Assembly (NCBI RefSeq): GCF_000423625.1
Contig: NZ_AUII01000033.1
Coordinates: 1 to 46,432 of the forward strand
Length of the DNA stretch: 46,432 nucleotides
Origin: Pseudonocardia asaccharolytica DSM 44247 = NBRC 16224
Lineage (GTDB): Bacteria; Actinomycetota; Actinomycetes; Mycobacteriales; Pseudonocardiaceae
Reading direction: 5' to 3'
Shown here in pieces: positions 1-8,920 of this stretch. The position numbers were made by a program, and so were the translations under genes. Position 1 is the stretch's first letter. Each line of letters opens with the position of its first letter. The notes under the pieces are model-generated. The model was given only the letters and a program-made list of their open reading frames with translations. It had not been told where the DNA came from and made no database searches.

Positions 1-303
1 CGCTTCGACCTGCTCGTCGGTGACCGTGCGCGGAGCACCGGGCCGCGGCTCGTCGGACAGGCCGTCCAGGCGCGCCTCCACGAAGCGGCGCCGCCACTTG
101 CCCACCGTCTGCGGCCACACCCCGAGATCGGCGGCCACGTCCTGATTGGACCCACCGTCCGCGCAGGCCAACACGATGCGCGATCGCAGCGCCAGCGCCT
201 GCGACGACTTCGCCCGCCGCGACCAGCGCACCAGAGTCGCCCGTTCGTCGTCGGTCAAGGTCACCGCGGCCACCGGCCGTCCCGTGCGTGCCACGACGCC
301 CAT
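1..303 (-). CDS. IS630-family transposase, N-terminal part (runs off left edge)
   Basis: This is the first 101 codons of a DDE transposase, beginning at ATG 303 and leaving the window at base 1. The visible protein is a helix-turn-helix DNA-binding domain: an Arg/Lys-rich opening, then 'SNQDVAADLGVWPQTVGKWR' as recognition helices, then 'GLSDEPRPGAPRTVTDEQV'. That succession is typical of the IS630/IS1447-like winged-helix region before the catalytic domain. The DDE residues lie outside the window. The C-terminal half of a transposase of the same type appears at the right edge in the same orientation. The two visible pieces total only about 198 codons against the usual 340-360, so they cannot form one complete gene by circular joining alone. 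Confidence 0.85.
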   Translation of the reverse strand, partial: MGVVARTGRPVAAVTLTDDERATLVRWSRRAKSSQALALRSRIVLACADGGSNQDVAADLGVWPQTVGKWRRRFVEARLDGLSDEPRPGAPRTVTDEQVEA

Positions 304-341
304 ACTAGACATCATCAACGAATTTCAGGCGCAAGACACTA
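1..341 (-). mobile_element. IS630-type insertion sequence, right end at about 339
   Basis: The transposase start is at 303 and the element appears to stop at a TA dinucleotide (340-341), the target that IS630 elements duplicate. Read inward, the end is GTGTCTTGCGCCTGAAATTC. It resembles the end seen at 46128 (GTGCTGCGTTCCTCAAAGC), consistent with imperfect terminal inverted repeats of one element type. The boundary is inferred from these two ends, as no complete copy is present. Confidence 0.6.
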
Positions 342-770
342 GAGGGGGGAGGCGGGACGGGGCTCGATCCGGCCCGCGGAGGCGGGCGGCAGTGGATCGT
401 CGACGGGGGCGAGCACCCGGTGGTGCCCGGGGTCGGACACCGGGTTGTCGGCGGCGTCCCGGAAGACGAGCTCGCCGTCCGGGCCGAGGTCGGCGAGGAA
501 ACCGGCGGCCGCGAGCTGCTCCTCGTCAAGATCGACCAGCGCCTCCCAGCGGCTGGGCACGACCGCGTACTCCGGCCAGGACAGGTGGGCGTAGGCGTCG
601 TGCAGGTCGGCGAGCAGCCCGGTGAAGACCTGCTGCCAGCGCAGCGGCATCGACTGGGCGAGAGACCGCGGCACCACGAGGTAGTTCTCGGTGGCCCCCC
701 GGGCGGGGCGGTCGAGGTAGTCCCGCAACGGCGTGGTGGACGCCGGAGCGGGAAGTTCATCACGTGCCAT
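339..770 (-). CDS. Conjugation-cluster hypothetical protein, C-terminus cut by IS630
   Basis: This acidic protein of 143 residues is the last gene of the minus-strand transfer block. I chose ATG 770, about 40 bases after the NlpC/P60 stop and preceded by a GGGAG. The sequence (a 'TENYLVVPRSLAQSMPLRWQ' stretch, then a Trp/Tyr-rich middle) has no domain I can name. It looks soluble, with no signal peptide or membrane helix. Its stop codon TAG spans 341-339. The TA is the inferred IS630 target and the G is the first base of the insertion sequence, so the natural C-terminus is probably missing. Function is unknown. The position suggests a role in the transfer machinery. Confidence 0.6.
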   Translation of the reverse strand: MARDELPAPASTTPLRDYLDRPARGATENYLVVPRSLAQSMPLRWQQVFTGLLADLHDAYAHLSWPEYAVVPSRWEALVDLDEEQLAAAGFLADLGPDGELVFRDAADNPVSDPGHHRVLAPVDDPLPPASAGRIEPRPASPL

Positions 771-808
771 GAGACCGATACTCCCGGTCGTGCTGGTGCC
801 CGTTCGCG

Positions 809-1810
809 TCAGGCGGCATTGGGCGTGGTCCCGGGCCGGGTGGCCAGCGGCACGAGCTCGTGGTAGTCCCACGGGACCGGACGCACCCGGACCGACTCGC
901 CGCTGTAGGGCGCCTCCACCATCTGCCCGTTGCCCATGTAGAGCGTGACGTGGTGGATGGTCGCCGGATCGGACGGATCGGTCGCGTAGAACAGCAGGTC
1001 ACCGGCCTGGGCCTGCTCGACGGGGACGTGCCCGCCCGCGTAGAACTGGTCCCGGGATACCCGCGGCAGCTCGATGCCCGCGGTCTGGAACGCGCGCAGC
1101 ATCAGCCCGGAGCAGTCGTAGGTGTTCGGCCCGGTCGCCCCCCAGACGTAGGGTTTGCCCAGCTCCCGCAGGGCGAACCCGATCGCCGCCCCGGCGGCGC
1201 CGGGCGGCAGCGTGGCGGTCGGTGGCCCGCAGCGGTCCGGGATGGCCGCGACGTCGGCCAGCTGATGCACGAGCTGCGCGGCCAGGCCCTCCCATTTGGC
1301 GTAGGCGTCGGGGAAGGCCGAGCGCTGCACGGTCTGCGCGGCGACGGTCACCGACAGGGCCTGCCAGCCGGGCACGTCGAGCAGGCGGTCGAGGAAGATC
1401 CGGGTGCTGTAGATCGGGTCGGTGACCTGCGCGGGGGTTCCCCAGCCCTGTGAGGGCCGCTGCTGGAACAGGCCCAGCGAGTCCCGGTCGCCGTAGTGGA
1501 TATTGCGCAGGGTGGACTCTTGCATGGCCGTGGCCAGTGCGATCAGCCAGGCGCGGGGTGGCGCGCCCATCTCCTGGGCGACGCCGATGATGGTCGCGGC
1601 GTTGGCGCGCTGCTCGTCGGAGAGGTCGGCGAGCGTGGTCCCGGCCCGGCCGCCCCGGCCGAGCCCGAATCCGACGTCGGTGTCGCAGATCCCGTAGCCG
1701 CTCGGGGAGCCACCGCCGCCGATCTGGAACGCGATGAAGCCGAGCCCGAGAAACAGCCCCAGCGCCGTCACGAGCGCGACGACCGGCAGAAACAACCGAA
1801 GCGAGCGCAT
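809..1810 (-). CDS. Lytic transglycosylase / NlpC-P60 peptidoglycan hydrolase (VirB1-like)
   Basis: This 333-residue cell-wall hydrolase probably opens peptidoglycan for the conjugation channel. An N-terminal hydrophobic segment (residues about 5-30) anchors or exports it. Residues about 75-180 look like a lysozyme-like goose-type region ('LIALATAMQESTLRN', 'SLGLFQQRPSQGWG'). Residues about 215-325 are NlpC/P60 with the catalytic Cys in 'TYDCSGLM', a His in 'IHHVTLYMG' and a downstream His near 'WDYHELV'. ATG 1810 starts 8 bases after the upstream stop. A longer reading into 2419 exists but runs through the preceding gene in another frame and is rejected. Two-domain wall hydrolases of this layout are standard in actinobacterial and Gram-positive transfer operons. 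Confidence 0.88.
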   Translation of the reverse strand: MRSLRLFLPVVALVTALGLFLGLGFIAFQIGGGGSPSGYGICDTDVGFGLGRGGRAGTTLADLSDEQRANAATIIGVAQEMGAPPRAWLIALATAMQESTLRNIHYGDRDSLGLFQQRPSQGWGTPAQVTDPIYSTRIFLDRLLDVPGWQALSVTVAAQTVQRSAFPDAYAKWEGLAAQLVHQLADVAAIPDRCGPPTATLPPGAAGAAIGFALRELGKPYVWGATGPNTYDCSGLMLRAFQTAGIELPRVSRDQFYAGGHVPVEQAQAGDLLFYATDPSDPATIHHVTLYMGNGQMVEAPYSGESVRVRPVPWDYHELVPLATRPGTTPNAA

Positions 1811-1815
1811 GACGA

Positions 1816-2412
1816 TCAAGCCCTGTCGTAACCGGCGACCCGCCAGCCGCTCCCGGTGTCGACGACGAGCACGACCAGGGTCAAGGCGTCGGTCGGCACG
1901 TTCACCTGAACGGAGCTCGGGGCCACCCGCACCGGCGCCGGCGGCCCGGTGACGCGGGTGGCCGGCACGTTGTCCGGGTCGACCCCGGACAGCACGCCGA
2001 GGTACTCGTCGGTGGTGAACGGGCGCAGCCGGGCCAGCCACTGCTGCGAGGTGGTCCCCTCGGGGTGGTCGACCCAGGCCGCGGCCCAGGACGCCGCGGT
2101 CTGCAGCGCCGGTGCGGGCGCATGGTCCAGCGGCAGCGCGGTCGGAGTCAGCGGGGCGACCGGGGGCAGTACCTTCGGGGTGGCTGCGGTCCCCGGACCC
2201 GGCGAGCGGCTCGCCGTGCCCGGGACGGCCATGCCCGACGAGGTCGGCGTGGAGTCGTCGGCCGGCCGGAGCGCCGCCGCGGCGAGGCTGATCCCGACGG
2301 TCAGTACCAGCACCGCGGCGGCGGTGATCGCCAGCCGCAACGGGGAGCGCAGCGGCCACTGCCACAGGGAGCGGTAGGCGGCGGAGCGGCCGCGCGAAGT
2401 TCTGATCGGCAT
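1816..2412 (-). CDS. TcpC-like conjugal transfer membrane-anchored protein
   Basis: This protein of 198 residues has a basic cytoplasmic tail and one transmembrane helix at about residues 26-47 ('LAITAAAVLVLTVGISLAAA'). A Pro/Thr/Ser-rich linker follows, then an external domain with 'AASWAAAWVDHPEGTTSQQW' and a C-terminal beta-rich part. One helix followed by an NTF2-like periplasmic-type domain is the plan of TcpC and VirB8-like proteins. The family call rests on that architecture and on the neighbours, not on a strong motif. It starts 3 bases past the stop of the VirB6-like gene and sits 5 bases before the wall hydrolase, so it is part of the same operon. Confidence 0.65.
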   Translation of the reverse strand: MPIRTSRGRSAAYRSLWQWPLRSPLRLAITAAAVLVLTVGISLAAAALRPADDSTPTSSGMAVPGTASRSPGPGTAATPKVLPPVAPLTPTALPLDHAPAPALQTAASWAAAWVDHPEGTTSQQWLARLRPFTTDEYLGVLSGVDPDNVPATRVTGPPAPVRVAPSSVQVNVPTDALTLVVLVVDTGSGWRVAGYDRA

Positions 2413-2415
2413 GGG

Positions 2416-4338
2416 TCAACCGTCCACATAGCGGATGGTCGGCCCGCCGTAGGCACGTTGGGCGGTTCTCGGTCGATAGATGCGGTAGACGGGCACGCCG
2501 TCGACGAGTTCGGGTTGCACCGGGCGGGCACCGGGGCGCAGCGGCACCGCATCGGACCTGCGATAGATCACCCGCTCGTCGACCTCACCCGGCTCGGTAC
2601 GGCCGGGAAACGTCGTGCCGCCCCCGCTCCCGGAGGGACCGGACGGGAGCGCCGCGCGGCGGGCGGATCCCATCGCCTGCGGGGCCGGTGCCTCGCTACG
2701 CCGCGGCGCGGTGCGCGCACCGGGGCCGCCGACGACCATCGCCGTCGCGAGCACGGACTCCGGCCGGGTGCCGGGCGCATCGTCGGCGGTTCCGTCGGAC
2801 CTGCGCCGCTCGTCCCACCAGCGGGACTGGCGGTCCGTTTCGGAGCCGCCGCGGACCCGCGACCAGAACCGCGACATCGGGCCGGTGCCCGCGCCGGGGA
2901 CGATCCCGCCGAACTGGTCGCGGGTCAGCGACACCATCGACACGAGCCGGCGGAACGGGCGCGCCACCGCCCACATCACGACCGTCACCACCCCGGTGAC
3001 GAGCAGCGCCAGCCACAGGTCGATGCCGGCCTCCGGCCGGAACAGCGACACTACGAGCAGGGCGTGCAGCCCGGCCAGAGCCCCGACCACGAGCGTGTTG
3101 ACGATTGCGGCGCCGGCCACCCGCAGCAGGGCGGGCAGCACCTCGGGTTTCAGGATGGCGAGCACGGCGAGCGCGGGGGCGGTCATCACCATCAGGCGCA
3201 GCAGCAGCATCGCGACGAGCACGAGCACCTTGGACAACAGCTGGAACAGCGCGATGCAGGCCGCCTGCACGACGGCGAGCACCCCGACGCCGACCCGGCT
3301 GCCGGCCTTGCCTTGGAAGTAGGTGTACCGGTCGCCGAGCTGGCCCGCGATCGCGGCGAACTCGGCCTTCTTCTGCTCCGCGAGCTCCGCGGTGTCGCGG
3401 CCCTCCAGCACCTCGTTGATCGTGAACGTCTGGGCCCGCAGCAGGTCCCGGCCGTGCTCCTCGGCCTGCGGCACGTCCGGCGAGCCGAACTCGCCGCGCT
3501 CCCAGTTGCGGTAGATCACCTGGTCGACCAGCACCGTGGGCAGCGTGTCCCGGGTGCCCAGCCCGACCTGGCCGAGGAAGCCCTCCTGCATCTGGGTGAC
3601 GCCGTCGAGCAGCAGCCCGTCGGCGGCCTTCGCCCAGTCGACCGGGGCGAGATAGGCCGCCGACCCGATCAGCAGCGCGAACGCGGCGAAGCCGGTGCGC
3701 TGCGCCTGTTTCGCGAGGTCGCCGCGGACCGCGAGGATGATCAGGAACACCGCGAGGATGAGCAGCGCAAGCCCGATCCAGGTGGTGAACACGGTCTCGT
3801 ACATGGCCGTGGTGGCGTCGCTGATCAGCCGGTCGAGCGGGGAGAGCAGCTCGCCGCCGTCGGCGATCAGGTAGTGCGCCCAGTTGACCCCGGCGACGAT
3901 GAACTTCGCGACGTTGAACGTCTGGTTGCCCAGCCAGGTGTCGGTGGTCGTCGCCGGGTCGAGCACGGCCGTGCCGGCGCAGCCGAGGTCGTAGTTGTGC
4001 CAGACGAGGCCCGCGTAGCCGACCTCGCGGTAGACGCTGCCGATCTCTCCACCGTCCGGGCGCAGCGAGTCGAGCGAGCCGACGAGTCCCGTTCCGGGGC
4101 GGTCGGGTTCCGGAGACTCCTTGCAGTCGAAGGGTTGGGCCAGCGCCGGGGTGCCGAGCAGCATCGAACCGCCGACCAGACCCATGACGACGAGGAGCGC
4201 GGCCACCCACCGCGACCGCGGACGCCGCGGGCCGGCCCGGCCGCGGCGGCGCCGACGGGCCGGCAACGCCCCCAGCGCGAGCAGCACCACCCCCAGGCCG
4301 GCTCCCAGGAGGAGCCCGACCGGATCGTCCCCGGTCAC
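2416..4338 (-). CDS. VirB6/TrbL-like polytopic conjugation membrane protein
   Basis: This 640-residue membrane protein probably forms the inner-membrane channel of the transfer apparatus. It has two N-terminal hydrophobic segments (about 7-25 and 44-66, the second ending in an 'ALA' signal-cleavage-like site). An extracytoplasmic region with paired Cys follows ('FDCKE', 'DLGCAG'), then about six more helices between residues 180 and 470. The C-terminal tail of about 160 residues is hydrophilic, Arg/Pro/Gly-rich and probably cytoplasmic. The start GTG overlaps the VirB4 stop (GTGA), which indicates translational coupling. The TrbL/VirB6 label comes from topology and from its place directly after the VirB4 ATPase. 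Confidence 0.78.
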   Translation of the reverse strand: MTGDDPVGLLLGAGLGVVLLALGALPARRRRRGRAGPRRPRSRWVAALLVVMGLVGGSMLLGTPALAQPFDCKESPEPDRPGTGLVGSLDSLRPDGGEIGSVYREVGYAGLVWHNYDLGCAGTAVLDPATTTDTWLGNQTFNVAKFIVAGVNWAHYLIADGGELLSPLDRLISDATTAMYETVFTTWIGLALLILAVFLIILAVRGDLAKQAQRTGFAAFALLIGSAAYLAPVDWAKAADGLLLDGVTQMQEGFLGQVGLGTRDTLPTVLVDQVIYRNWERGEFGSPDVPQAEEHGRDLLRAQTFTINEVLEGRDTAELAEQKKAEFAAIAGQLGDRYTYFQGKAGSRVGVGVLAVVQAACIALFQLLSKVLVLVAMLLLRLMVMTAPALAVLAILKPEVLPALLRVAGAAIVNTLVVGALAGLHALLVVSLFRPEAGIDLWLALLVTGVVTVVMWAVARPFRRLVSMVSLTRDQFGGIVPGAGTGPMSRFWSRVRGGSETDRQSRWWDERRRSDGTADDAPGTRPESVLATAMVVGGPGARTAPRRSEAPAPQAMGSARRAALPSGPSGSGGGTTFPGRTEPGEVDERVIYRRSDAVPLRPGARPVQPELVDGVPVYRIYRPRTAQRAYGGPTIRYVDG

Positions 4339-7300
4339 CGCCCACCCTCGCCGGCCACGCCCACCTCGGAGGCCGGACGGTCGGATTCCGGCTCCGGGCC
4401 CTCTTGCCAGGGTTCCTCGAGATCATCGAGCAGGTCGAGCGCCTCGTCGTCGAGCAGCTCGGCGTCCATCGGGATCACCGCGCCCCGGCCGGTGACGAGC
4501 TCGTCGGTGCGGAGCGGGTCGACGGCCGGCCGCGGATGGCCGTTGCGCGCGGCGGGGTCGCTGTCCCCGTCCAGCTCGACGTCGCCGGGACCGAGCGCGG
4601 CGGCGGGCTCGTCCGGGGCCCGCACCTCGGCGGCGCCCGCGGTGGTGCCGGGCAGGCCGCGCGCGGACACCCGCCGGGCGTCGGGGTTGGTGTCCAGGGC
4701 CTCCCGGACGTGTTCGAGGTGCGGCGCCTCGAGGTCGATCCGGATCTTCTCGACGCCGCCGTGGCCGTCGGCGAACACGAACTGGCGCGGGGTGTCGTCG
4801 GGCCGGTCATCGTGCCGGGGACGCGGGGAGAGCGTGCCGAGCAGCTGCTCGTAGCCGACCCCGGTGGGCACCTTCAGCAGCCGCAGCGCTTCGGCCTGGG
4901 CCTCCTCGTCGTCGGTCCGCCCGACGAACACGGCGTTGACCAGCGACGCGAATCCGGATACCCGCAGCAGGTCGCCGGCCAGCTGGGAGGCGAACAGGGC
5001 GCGGACGTTGAACTTGCGGGAGTCGCGGGCGAGCCGGTCGATGAGGACCTTGCCGGTGGGCACCTGCGAGAGGAAATGCGTCTCGTCGAGCGCGACGCCC
5101 TTGCGCAGGTTGCGGTCGGCGTCGTAGATCGTGCGCTGGGTCAGCCAGGACGCGAGGTTGAGCAGCTCGACGGCGAGCGACTCGCCGTCGGTCCATTCCT
5201 CTCGCGGGCTACCCGGCCGCGGCAGCGTCATGCCCTGCATGGTCAGCACCGTCAGCCGGTAGTCGCGGTCGGCGGCCCAGGGGTCGTCGCGGGAGGTGTC
5301 GGGGAACAGCAGCGCGGCCTGCGGCAGCTCGCGGCGTTCGGACAGGAAGTCGGCGACGACGCCGGCGTGCTCCTCCCCTTCCCTCGCGTGCCTGCACAGC
5401 GCCTCGATCACCTGCCCGGGATGGCGGTCGGGGGATCCGCCGACCTCGCGGACCGCGCGCAGCAGCACGATCCGGGTGTGCGGCAGCCGGGCGACGTCGT
5501 AGGGCAGCAGGCCGGTGAGGACGTCGAGCACGAGCCTGCGCCGGGTGGCGGCGGCCAGCGAGCGCTCGCGGCGCCACGACCGTTCCGGGTCCTCGTCGTC
5601 GGCGAAATGCTCCGGGCGCGGCTCGGCGACCACCCGGTACGGGTTGAGGATGCCCGGGTCGGCGCGCAGCAGGTTGATGTGCCGGGCGAACGGGGCCAGC
5701 TCCGGGAGCCGGGTCAGCTCGGCCAGCGGACCGGACGGGTCGAGCACGGTCCAGCGCGCGCCGGCCCGCAGCGTCTTGTAGGTGATCAGACCGGTCAGGA
5801 ACGAGTTGTGCGTCGGGATGCAGGTCTCCCCGGCCAGGTACAGATGCTCGTCGTTGTCGACCTGGACGCATCGCACGGGCACGGGCTCGACGGGCACGAC
5901 GTCGACGATGTAGCGGTAGCCGTTGGTCGATCGCTGGTTCGTCGTCTGCCGTGCAAGCTTGCGGCCGACCCGGAACACCGGATCGGCGGTCGCGAAGGCG
6001 ACGGTGTAGGCGACCGACGAGCTCGGCGTGCGGCCCAGGACCGGTCTGGTCCGCAGCCGCGCCTGGTAGCCCAGGCTCTGCACGAGCTCGCGTGCTCCGA
6101 GCGCCAACCGCTCGTCGGTCACGCTGAACTCGATCGTGCCGCTCGGGGTGCAGTGGCCGTCGGTGTCCAGCAGGCCGGCCAGCAGCGCCCGCCGCTGTTG
6201 TTCGGAGGCGCGTAGGTACTGAGCCGGGATGTGCTTGTCCCCCAATACGCCCAGTGTGCGGAGGCGCTGCTGCAGGGTTCCGATCAGGCCGAACCGGTTC
6301 GGCGTGCGGTGGGGACGGCACTCCTGCCCGGCAGCCTCGATCGACTCGACGATCTCGCGGTGGTACACGGTGATCTCGGCCCGGATCGAGGTCCCGTCAC
6401 CGAGCCAGGCGCCGAGCACGTACGGGTCGACCGGCAGGTCGGCGTCGGGCAACTCGAATGGCTCCGCCACCGGGACGGCGTGGTTGCGCTGCCCGTTCGG
6501 GCCCCAGGTCAGCGTCGCGGCGATCTCCGCGGTGGTGTGCACGATCGGCGTCCGGCTCGGCGTGGTCCGGATGTGACCCCGCCGGCTGTGCCCGCGGATG
6601 AACCGGAAGTGGTCGCCGGCCTTCAACCCGGCGGCGGCACGGGCGTACTCGGTCCGTCCGGTCGGGCCACCGCAACCGCACGTACAGCGACTCTCCGGTA
6701 CCGCGCCGGCGAGCTCCCGCACCCGTGCCGCCTGGGCGAGACGCTCGGCGAGGCGATCGGCGGCCTTCCAGTCGTCCCGGGTCCGGGTCAGCCATTCGTG
6801 CTGGGCGTCCGCCCGGATCACGCTGCCGTCCGAGAACACGACGTCGTAGCACGGACGGCCGAACATCACCTCGGTCGCGGCGACGACCCGCGTCGGACTG
6901 CCGTCGCGCCCGATCAGCTCGTCACCGACCTGAACCTCCCCCATCGTGGTCCAGCCCGTCGGCGTGGGAAGCGGCGTGTCGAGAGCCAGCGCCTTGCCGC
7001 TGCCCAAACCGCCCACGATGGCCGTCAGCCCGGATGCTCGCCGCACCTCCTGGGCCAGCCACGGGTCCCAGGCCACCGGGCGCCGGGTCGCGGTGCAGGT
7101 CTCGCCGAGCATGATGCCGCGCCGGTCGCCGACGCTGGCGGTTGCCGTGGGCACCGCGGACGCCGCCCAGGTCACCGAGCCGCGGCGGCGGTAGGCGGCA
7201 GACGCGAGGGGCTCGCCCGGGATGAACTCGCGCGCGTAGCGGTACTGCGCCTCCGGATGCTCGATCTGCACCTTGGGCCGGTAGACGTCGAGGACCTGCT

Positions 7301-8498
7301 GGGCGCGGGACACGGCCTCGGCCTCGTCGCGGCCCGACACCGCGATCCGCCACCAGCCGTAGAGCCGGGTGTTGAGCTGGGTGAGCCCGCTGGTGACCTC
7401 GTCCTCGATCTCCAGGACCCGGTCGGCCTGGCGGGCCAGCGACATCGGCGGATCGAGGTCGTGGTCGTGGGTGTAGTGCCGGATCTGGCTGCGCACCTTG
7501 CCCATCTGGCGTTGGAGTTCCGCGGTCACGTCCTCGGGACGCCGCACGTAGATCCGTGCCGACCACTCCACGGGAAACGGCAGCCGGTCGGAGCGCTGCA
7601 TCCACGGGTCGTCGACCTCGGGGATCCGCAGCCCCTCCATCAGTCCGACCGACAGCACCGCGACGTCGCGCTGCACGATCTGCGAGCGCAGCCTGCCCAC
7701 CACCCGGACCGTGGGCGCGTACGGCTCCTGGTACATCTCGACGCCGTCGGTGAACGCGGCCAGGTCCTCGGTCTCCCACCGGCCCGCGCCGCCGGGCACC
7801 GCGGCGAGGGTCCGCGGCGCGGGCAGGCCCAGCGCGCAGGAGCGGTGCATCAACCAGGCGATGTCCTCGGCGGTGGCCGGGACGGCGTCGAGCCCGCTGC
7901 CGGAGACCAGCACGTCGAGGTGGTTGACCTCGGACTCCAGTGCGGCGAGCTCGGCCCGCACCGCCGCTGGGGCGATCTTGCCGAGTACCGGGGCGGCGAT
8001 GTCCGCCCAGCGGTCGAGCATGCTGCGCCCGGAGACCTCGACGCCGAGGAACACCTCCTTGTCCGACATCGAAAGCCCCATCAGGTGGCGCTGCTCGCCC
8101 TCCAGGAACCCGTCCCAGCCGAGCGCGCCCGCGACGTCGGGCATCCGGTCCAGCGCGTTGTGGTCGAACGACTCGGCCCACATGTGCACCGGATAGGGGC
8201 GGGTGGTCACCCGCAGGTGCAGCCAGCGTCCCTGCAGCTCACCGAGCTGGGAGGCGATCTGGCGGATGAGGGTCTCCCGCTGGCCGTCGCTGCGGAAGCT
8301 CCAGGCCTGCGCGGCGAGCCGGTACCACGCCATGATCTGGCTGCCGGTGCGGGTGAGGTGCCCGTCGATCGAGCGCAGCGCGATCTCCGGGACGTATCGG
8401 GGAAGACCCGACTCGCCCGTCAGGGCGCGCCGCCCCCAGCCGCGGCGCTCCCGCCGCGGCTCGCTGCCCGATCCCTTCGGGCGGCGCTCACGAGCCAC
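4335..8498 (-). CDS. VirB4-type conjugation ATPase with an intein in Walker A
   Basis: The precursor has 1387 residues: an extein of 991 and an intein of 396. The extein is the AAA ATPase that energises DNA/protein transfer. Its N-terminal half (to about residue 490) is the VirB4/CagE-like domain. Walker A is 'GGLGSGK' interrupted exactly after the Lys and resumed at 'SFLTG'. Walker B lies near residue 1130 ('KGVALDETHFL'), followed by the usual 'ALFASQ' motif and an acidic C-terminal tail. GTG 8498 is preferred because GAAGGGG precedes it at good spacing, and it overlaps the end of the TcpE-like gene by 11 bases. The ATPase cannot bind nucleotide normally until the intein is spliced out, since the insertion separates Lys and Ser of the P-loop. 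Confidence 0.9.
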   Translation of the reverse strand: MARERRPKGSGSEPRRERRGWGRRALTGESGLPRYVPEIALRSIDGHLTRTGSQIMAWYRLAAQAWSFRSDGQRETLIRQIASQLGELQGRWLHLRVTTRPYPVHMWAESFDHNALDRMPDVAGALGWDGFLEGEQRHLMGLSMSDKEVFLGVEVSGRSMLDRWADIAAPVLGKIAPAAVRAELAALESEVNHLDVLVSGSGLDAVPATAEDIAWLMHRSCALGLPAPRTLAAVPGGAGRWETEDLAAFTDGVEMYQEPYAPTVRVVGRLRSQIVQRDVAVLSVGLMEGLRIPEVDDPWMQRSDRLPFPVEWSARIYVRRPEDVTAELQRQMGKVRSQIRHYTHDHDLDPPMSLARQADRVLEIEDEVTSGLTQLNTRLYGWWRIAVSGRDEAEAVSRAQQVLDVYRPKVQIEHPEAQYRYAREFIPGEPLASAAYRRRGSVTWAASAVPTATASVGDRRGIMLGETCTATRRPVAWDPWLAQEVRRASGLTAIVGGLGSGKALALDTPLPTPTGWTTMGEVQVGDELIGRDGSPTRVVAATEVMFGRPCYDVVFSDGSVIRADAQHEWLTRTRDDWKAADRLAERLAQAARVRELAGAVPESRCTCGCGGPTGRTEYARAAAGLKAGDHFRFIRGHSRRGHIRTTPSRTPIVHTTAEIAATLTWGPNGQRNHAVPVAEPFELPDADLPVDPYVLGAWLGDGTSIRAEITVYHREIVESIEAAGQECRPHRTPNRFGLIGTLQQRLRTLGVLGDKHIPAQYLRASEQQRRALLAGLLDTDGHCTPSGTIEFSVTDERLALGARELVQSLGYQARLRTRPVLGRTPSSSVAYTVAFATADPVFRVGRKLARQTTNQRSTNGYRYIVDVVPVEPVPVRCVQVDNDEHLYLAGETCIPTHNSFLTGLITYKTLRAGARWTVLDPSGPLAELTRLPELAPFARHINLLRADPGILNPYRVVAEPRPEHFADDEDPERSWRRERSLAAATRRRLVLDVLTGLLPYDVARLPHTRIVLLRAVREVGGSPDRHPGQVIEALCRHAREGEEHAGVVADFLSERRELPQAALLFPDTSRDDPWAADRDYRLTVLTMQGMTLPRPGSPREEWTDGESLAVELLNLASWLTQRTIYDADRNLRKGVALDETHFLSQVPTGKVLIDRLARDSRKFNVRALFASQLAGDLLRVSGFASLVNAVFVGRTDDEEAQAEALRLLKVPTGVGYEQLLGTLSPRPRHDDRPDDTPRQFVFADGHGGVEKIRIDLEAPHLEHVREALDTNPDARRVSARGLPGTTAGAAEVRAPDEPAAALGPGDVELDGDSDPAARNGHPRPAVDPLRTDELVTGRGAVIPMDAELLDDEALDLLDDLEEPWQEGPEPESDRPASEVGVAGEGGR
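5805..6992 (-). other. Class 3-like intein with LAGLIDADG endonuclease, in the VirB4 ATPase
   Basis: This is 396 residues in frame, at positions 503-898 of the precursor. It starts at Ala1 ('ALALDTPLPTPTGW') and ends 'IPTHN' before Ser+1. Splicing block B reads 'ADAQHEW' with Trp67. Block F has Cys375 ('RCVQVDNDEHLYL') and block G has Thr394-His395-Asn396. Ala1 together with this Trp/Cys/Thr set is the signature of class 3 inteins, which start splicing from the internal Cys. The endonuclease domain has both LAGLIDADG helices ('YVLGAWLGDG' and 'LLAGLLDTDGH') with their acidic residues, so it may still be active. It is closely related to the intein in dcd at 17012-18049. Confidence 0.9.
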
Positions 8499-8916
8499 GC
8501 CGGGACCCCTTCCGTCCGGCGGGCCACAGGGATCGTCCCGAGCCGGTCCGGCCGCGCTCCGCGACGTGCCGGATCTTGACGTGGCCGGAACGGACCGGGC
8601 CGCCGCGGCCACCGGTGCGACGGCGCGGCGCGGTGATCTCGTGCCGGAACAGCGCGACGATCTGACCGAGCGGGCGTTCGTAGTCGATGCGCTTGCCGAG
8701 GAACCGCGTGATCGCGATTGTCGCGATCAGTGCCCAGGCCACGGAGAAGAAGTCGAGGCCGATCCCGACCCGCCGTTGCACGAACATCACGAACAGCATG
8801 ACGAACAGGCCGAGGCCGTAGCTCACGTAGCGGGCGCGCCAGGGAAACGTGGCCCGCGGCGGCCCGAGCCAGACGGCGTCGACCCGGTAGACCTCGTCGT
8901 CGGTGCGGACGAGCAC
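8488..8916 (-). CDS. TcpE/PrgI-like conjugation membrane protein
   Basis: This small protein of 142 residues is read from GTG 8916, 4 bases after the upstream stop. An earlier reading to 9033 would overlap the previous gene out of frame and is not supported. A beta-type start ('VYRVDAVWLGPPRATFPW') is followed by two adjacent transmembrane helices at about residues 27-65, with 'RFLGKRIDYERP' after them. The tail is basic and Gly/Arg-rich. Two close helices plus the 'R.DYERPL' stretch, directly before VirB4, match the TcpE/PrgI membrane partners of VirB4-type ATPases. Its coding end overlaps the ATPase start by 11 bases, implying coupled translation. Confidence 0.72.
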   Translation of the reverse strand: MLVRTDDEVYRVDAVWLGPPRATFPWRARYVSYGLGLFVMLFVMFVQRRVGIGLDFFSVAWALIATIAITRFLGKRIDYERPLGQIVALFRHEITAPRRRTGGRGGPVRSGHVKIRHVAERGRTGSGRSLWPAGRKGSRRGS

Positions 8917-8920
8917 GCGA

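Noticed and set aside
2065..4854. A 929-codon plus-strand reading frame opposite the VirB6/VirB4-like genes
   Set aside because: Its sequence is Arg/Gly/Pro/His-rich with no domain, and the minus strand encodes recognisable proteins there. It is an antisense shadow of GC-rich codons.
6231..8579. A 782-codon plus-strand reading frame opposite the conjugation ATPase
   Set aside because: It is antisense to clear VirB4 and intein sequence and has low-complexity composition.
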